In this document: one piece after another, positions 63,059 to 64,000 of the stretch
How positions within the stretch are numbered: position 1 is the stretch's first letter
Layout: every line of letters starts with the position of its first letter
Assembly: GCF_049316285.1 (NCBI RefSeq)
Contig: NZ_JBMOXA010000018.1
Coordinates: 1 to 64,000 of the forward strand
Source of the DNA: Rhodoferax_B sp049316285
GTDB taxonomy: Bacteria > Pseudomonadota > Gammaproteobacteria > Burkholderiales > Burkholderiaceae_C
DNA: 64,000 bases
Reading direction: 5' to 3'
The notes under the pieces: generated by a model
Database searches by the model: none
What the model saw: the letters and a program-made list of their open reading frames with translations, nothing else
What the model was told of the DNA's origin: nothing
Position numbers and translations under genes: made by a program

Positions 63059-64000
63059 ATGAGAGCTGACAAGATTCTGTATGTTGACGACGAACCCATG
63101 GCACTCAAGTACTTTGAGCGGCTGGTCAACACCATGGCCCCTGTGCTCACGGCATCGTCCGTCGAAGAGGGCCAGGCCATTCTGCAAGCGCGCAGCGACG
63201 AGATTGCGGTGCTGATCACCGACCAGCGCATGCCCACGGCCTACGGCAATGAATTGCTGCGTTACGCACGCGATCACCACCCCGGCATCGTGCGTATGTT
63301 GACCACGGCCTATTCCGAATTGGGTGAGGCCATTGAGGCCATCAACACCGGTGAAATCTACCGCTACATCACCAAGCCTTGGGATCTGGAACTGCTGCGC
63401 ACCGACCTGCGCAACGCATTGGAGTTATCCAACCTGCGCAGCGAACGCGACGAAATGCTGCGCGAGAAGCTGGCCGTGCAGCAGCAGCAATTGCTCGCCG
63501 GTCGCGTGGCGCAACTCGCGCCCGTGTGTGCCGGCTTTGTACGGCTAGATTACGAGGCCGCCGTACACAGCTTTGTACAAGCCGCGAGCGCCGCCGACTG
63601 CGCCATTCCCAACATTGACTGGGGGCGCCTGGACCACGCCGAGCTGGCCCAATCTGAAGCCCAACGTGGCGTGGCCATAGGCCAGGCTTTGCGTGCCGCA
63701 CAAAGCACCCTGGGCACGTTTGCCGATGCCGCCCAGGCCGGTGCCGCCCTGGTGCAAGCTCTGCCGGGCCGAGTGGAGCTGCAGGGCGGCAAACTGCTGG
63801 TGCTGGACCGCGCCGTGTTCACCGGATTGCTGGAAGCCGAAGCGGGTGCCGCGCCCAGCGCCGAGCAAGCCACCTGGCTCGCCTGGTTGCTGCAATGGAA
63901 CCGCCCGGTGCAGGTAGAACGCGCAGACAACGGCTGGGCGCTGCGCCTGGAAGGCAGCACGGTGCCTGCGGGCTGGATGGCCGACGGCATCACTCAGCTG
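63059..64000 (+). CDS. phcQ: PhcQ-like response regulator, C-terminus beyond window
   Basis: At least 314 residues from ATG at 63059 (9 bases after phcR), open at the right edge. The receiver has Asp10/Asp11, Asp55 in LITDQRMP and Lys106 in YITKPW. After a helical linker the rest is an Ala-rich alpha/beta region with no output domain I recognise. In Ralstonia PhcQ is the last phc gene and tunes the same pathway. Confidence 0.85.
   Translation, partial: MRADKILYVDDEPMALKYFERLVNTMAPVLTASSVEEGQAILQARSDEIAVLITDQRMPTAYGNELLRYARDHHPGIVRMLTTAYSELGEAIEAINTGEIYRYITKPWDLELLRTDLRNALELSNLRSERDEMLREKLAVQQQQLLAGRVAQLAPVCAGFVRLDYEAAVHSFVQAASAADCAIPNIDWGRLDHAELAQSEAQRGVAIGQALRAAQSTLGTFADAAQAGAALVQALPGRVELQGGKLLVLDRAVFTGLLEAEAGAAPSAEQATWLAWLLQWNRPVQVERADNGWALRLEGSTVPAGWMADGITQL

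Overview
The window looks like chromosomal DNA from a Betaproteobacterium of order Burkholderiales, most likely family Comamonadaceae (Rhodoferax/Polaromonas/Variovorax-like). This rests on the high GC, the atpIBEFHAGDC order, the lptA-lptB-rpoN block, a ptsI/ptsH/EIIA-Man regulatory PTS, a phcBSRQ-like operon and the flavour of the protein sequences. I see no tRNA, rRNA, CRISPR array, insertion sequence or prophage.

Layout. 1-9051 (minus strand): an accessory catabolic cluster that reads as quinate/shikimate use: AEC transporter, AroE-like dehydrogenase, 3-dehydroshikimate dehydratase (TIM barrel plus VOC), type II 3-dehydroquinate dehydratase, Gfo/Idh dehydrogenase, a complete TRAP transporter and a second AroE. 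Together they would import hydroaromatic acids and convert them to protocatechuate. 9064-12503 (minus): CoA transferase, MaoC hydratase, VOC protein and ketopantoate-reductase-like gene, with a divergent amidohydrolase, an oxidoreductase and a LysR regulator up to 15666. 15832-23026 (minus): the full F1Fo ATP synthase operon. 23196-27740 (plus): CopD-like protein, lipoprotein MBL hydrolase, D-amino acid aminotransferase, DUF493, lipB and lipA. 27948-30439 (minus): EI, HPr and EIIA-Man with no permease. 30544-39289: mixed genes, including a lipoprotein, a degenerate histidine-kinase-like protein, DUF4197, TlpA-like thioredoxin, class II amidotransferase, MFS pump and an MscS channel with a cyclic-nucleotide domain. 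39391-45775: malate synthase G, an IclR regulator with tandem operators, HMG-CoA lyase, CoA transferase and LysR. 45820-58839: mostly housekeeping (argS, dsbA, lptAB, rpoN, an RlmL-type methyltransferase, a PIN protein, a glutamate-synthase-like FMN enzyme, a SEC-C protein).

59070-64000 (plus) is the most interesting block: four tightly packed genes with the order and architecture of Ralstonia phcB-phcS-phcR-phcQ, the system that makes and senses 3-hydroxy fatty acid methyl esters for quorum sensing. The last gene is cut by the window edge.

Between genes I found a recurring short element (AGCGCT, exactly 16 nt, then RYAGCTAT) in at least five places, most of them at gene ends, and several operator-like palindromes. 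All function calls are from sequence reading and family knowledge; no search was run.
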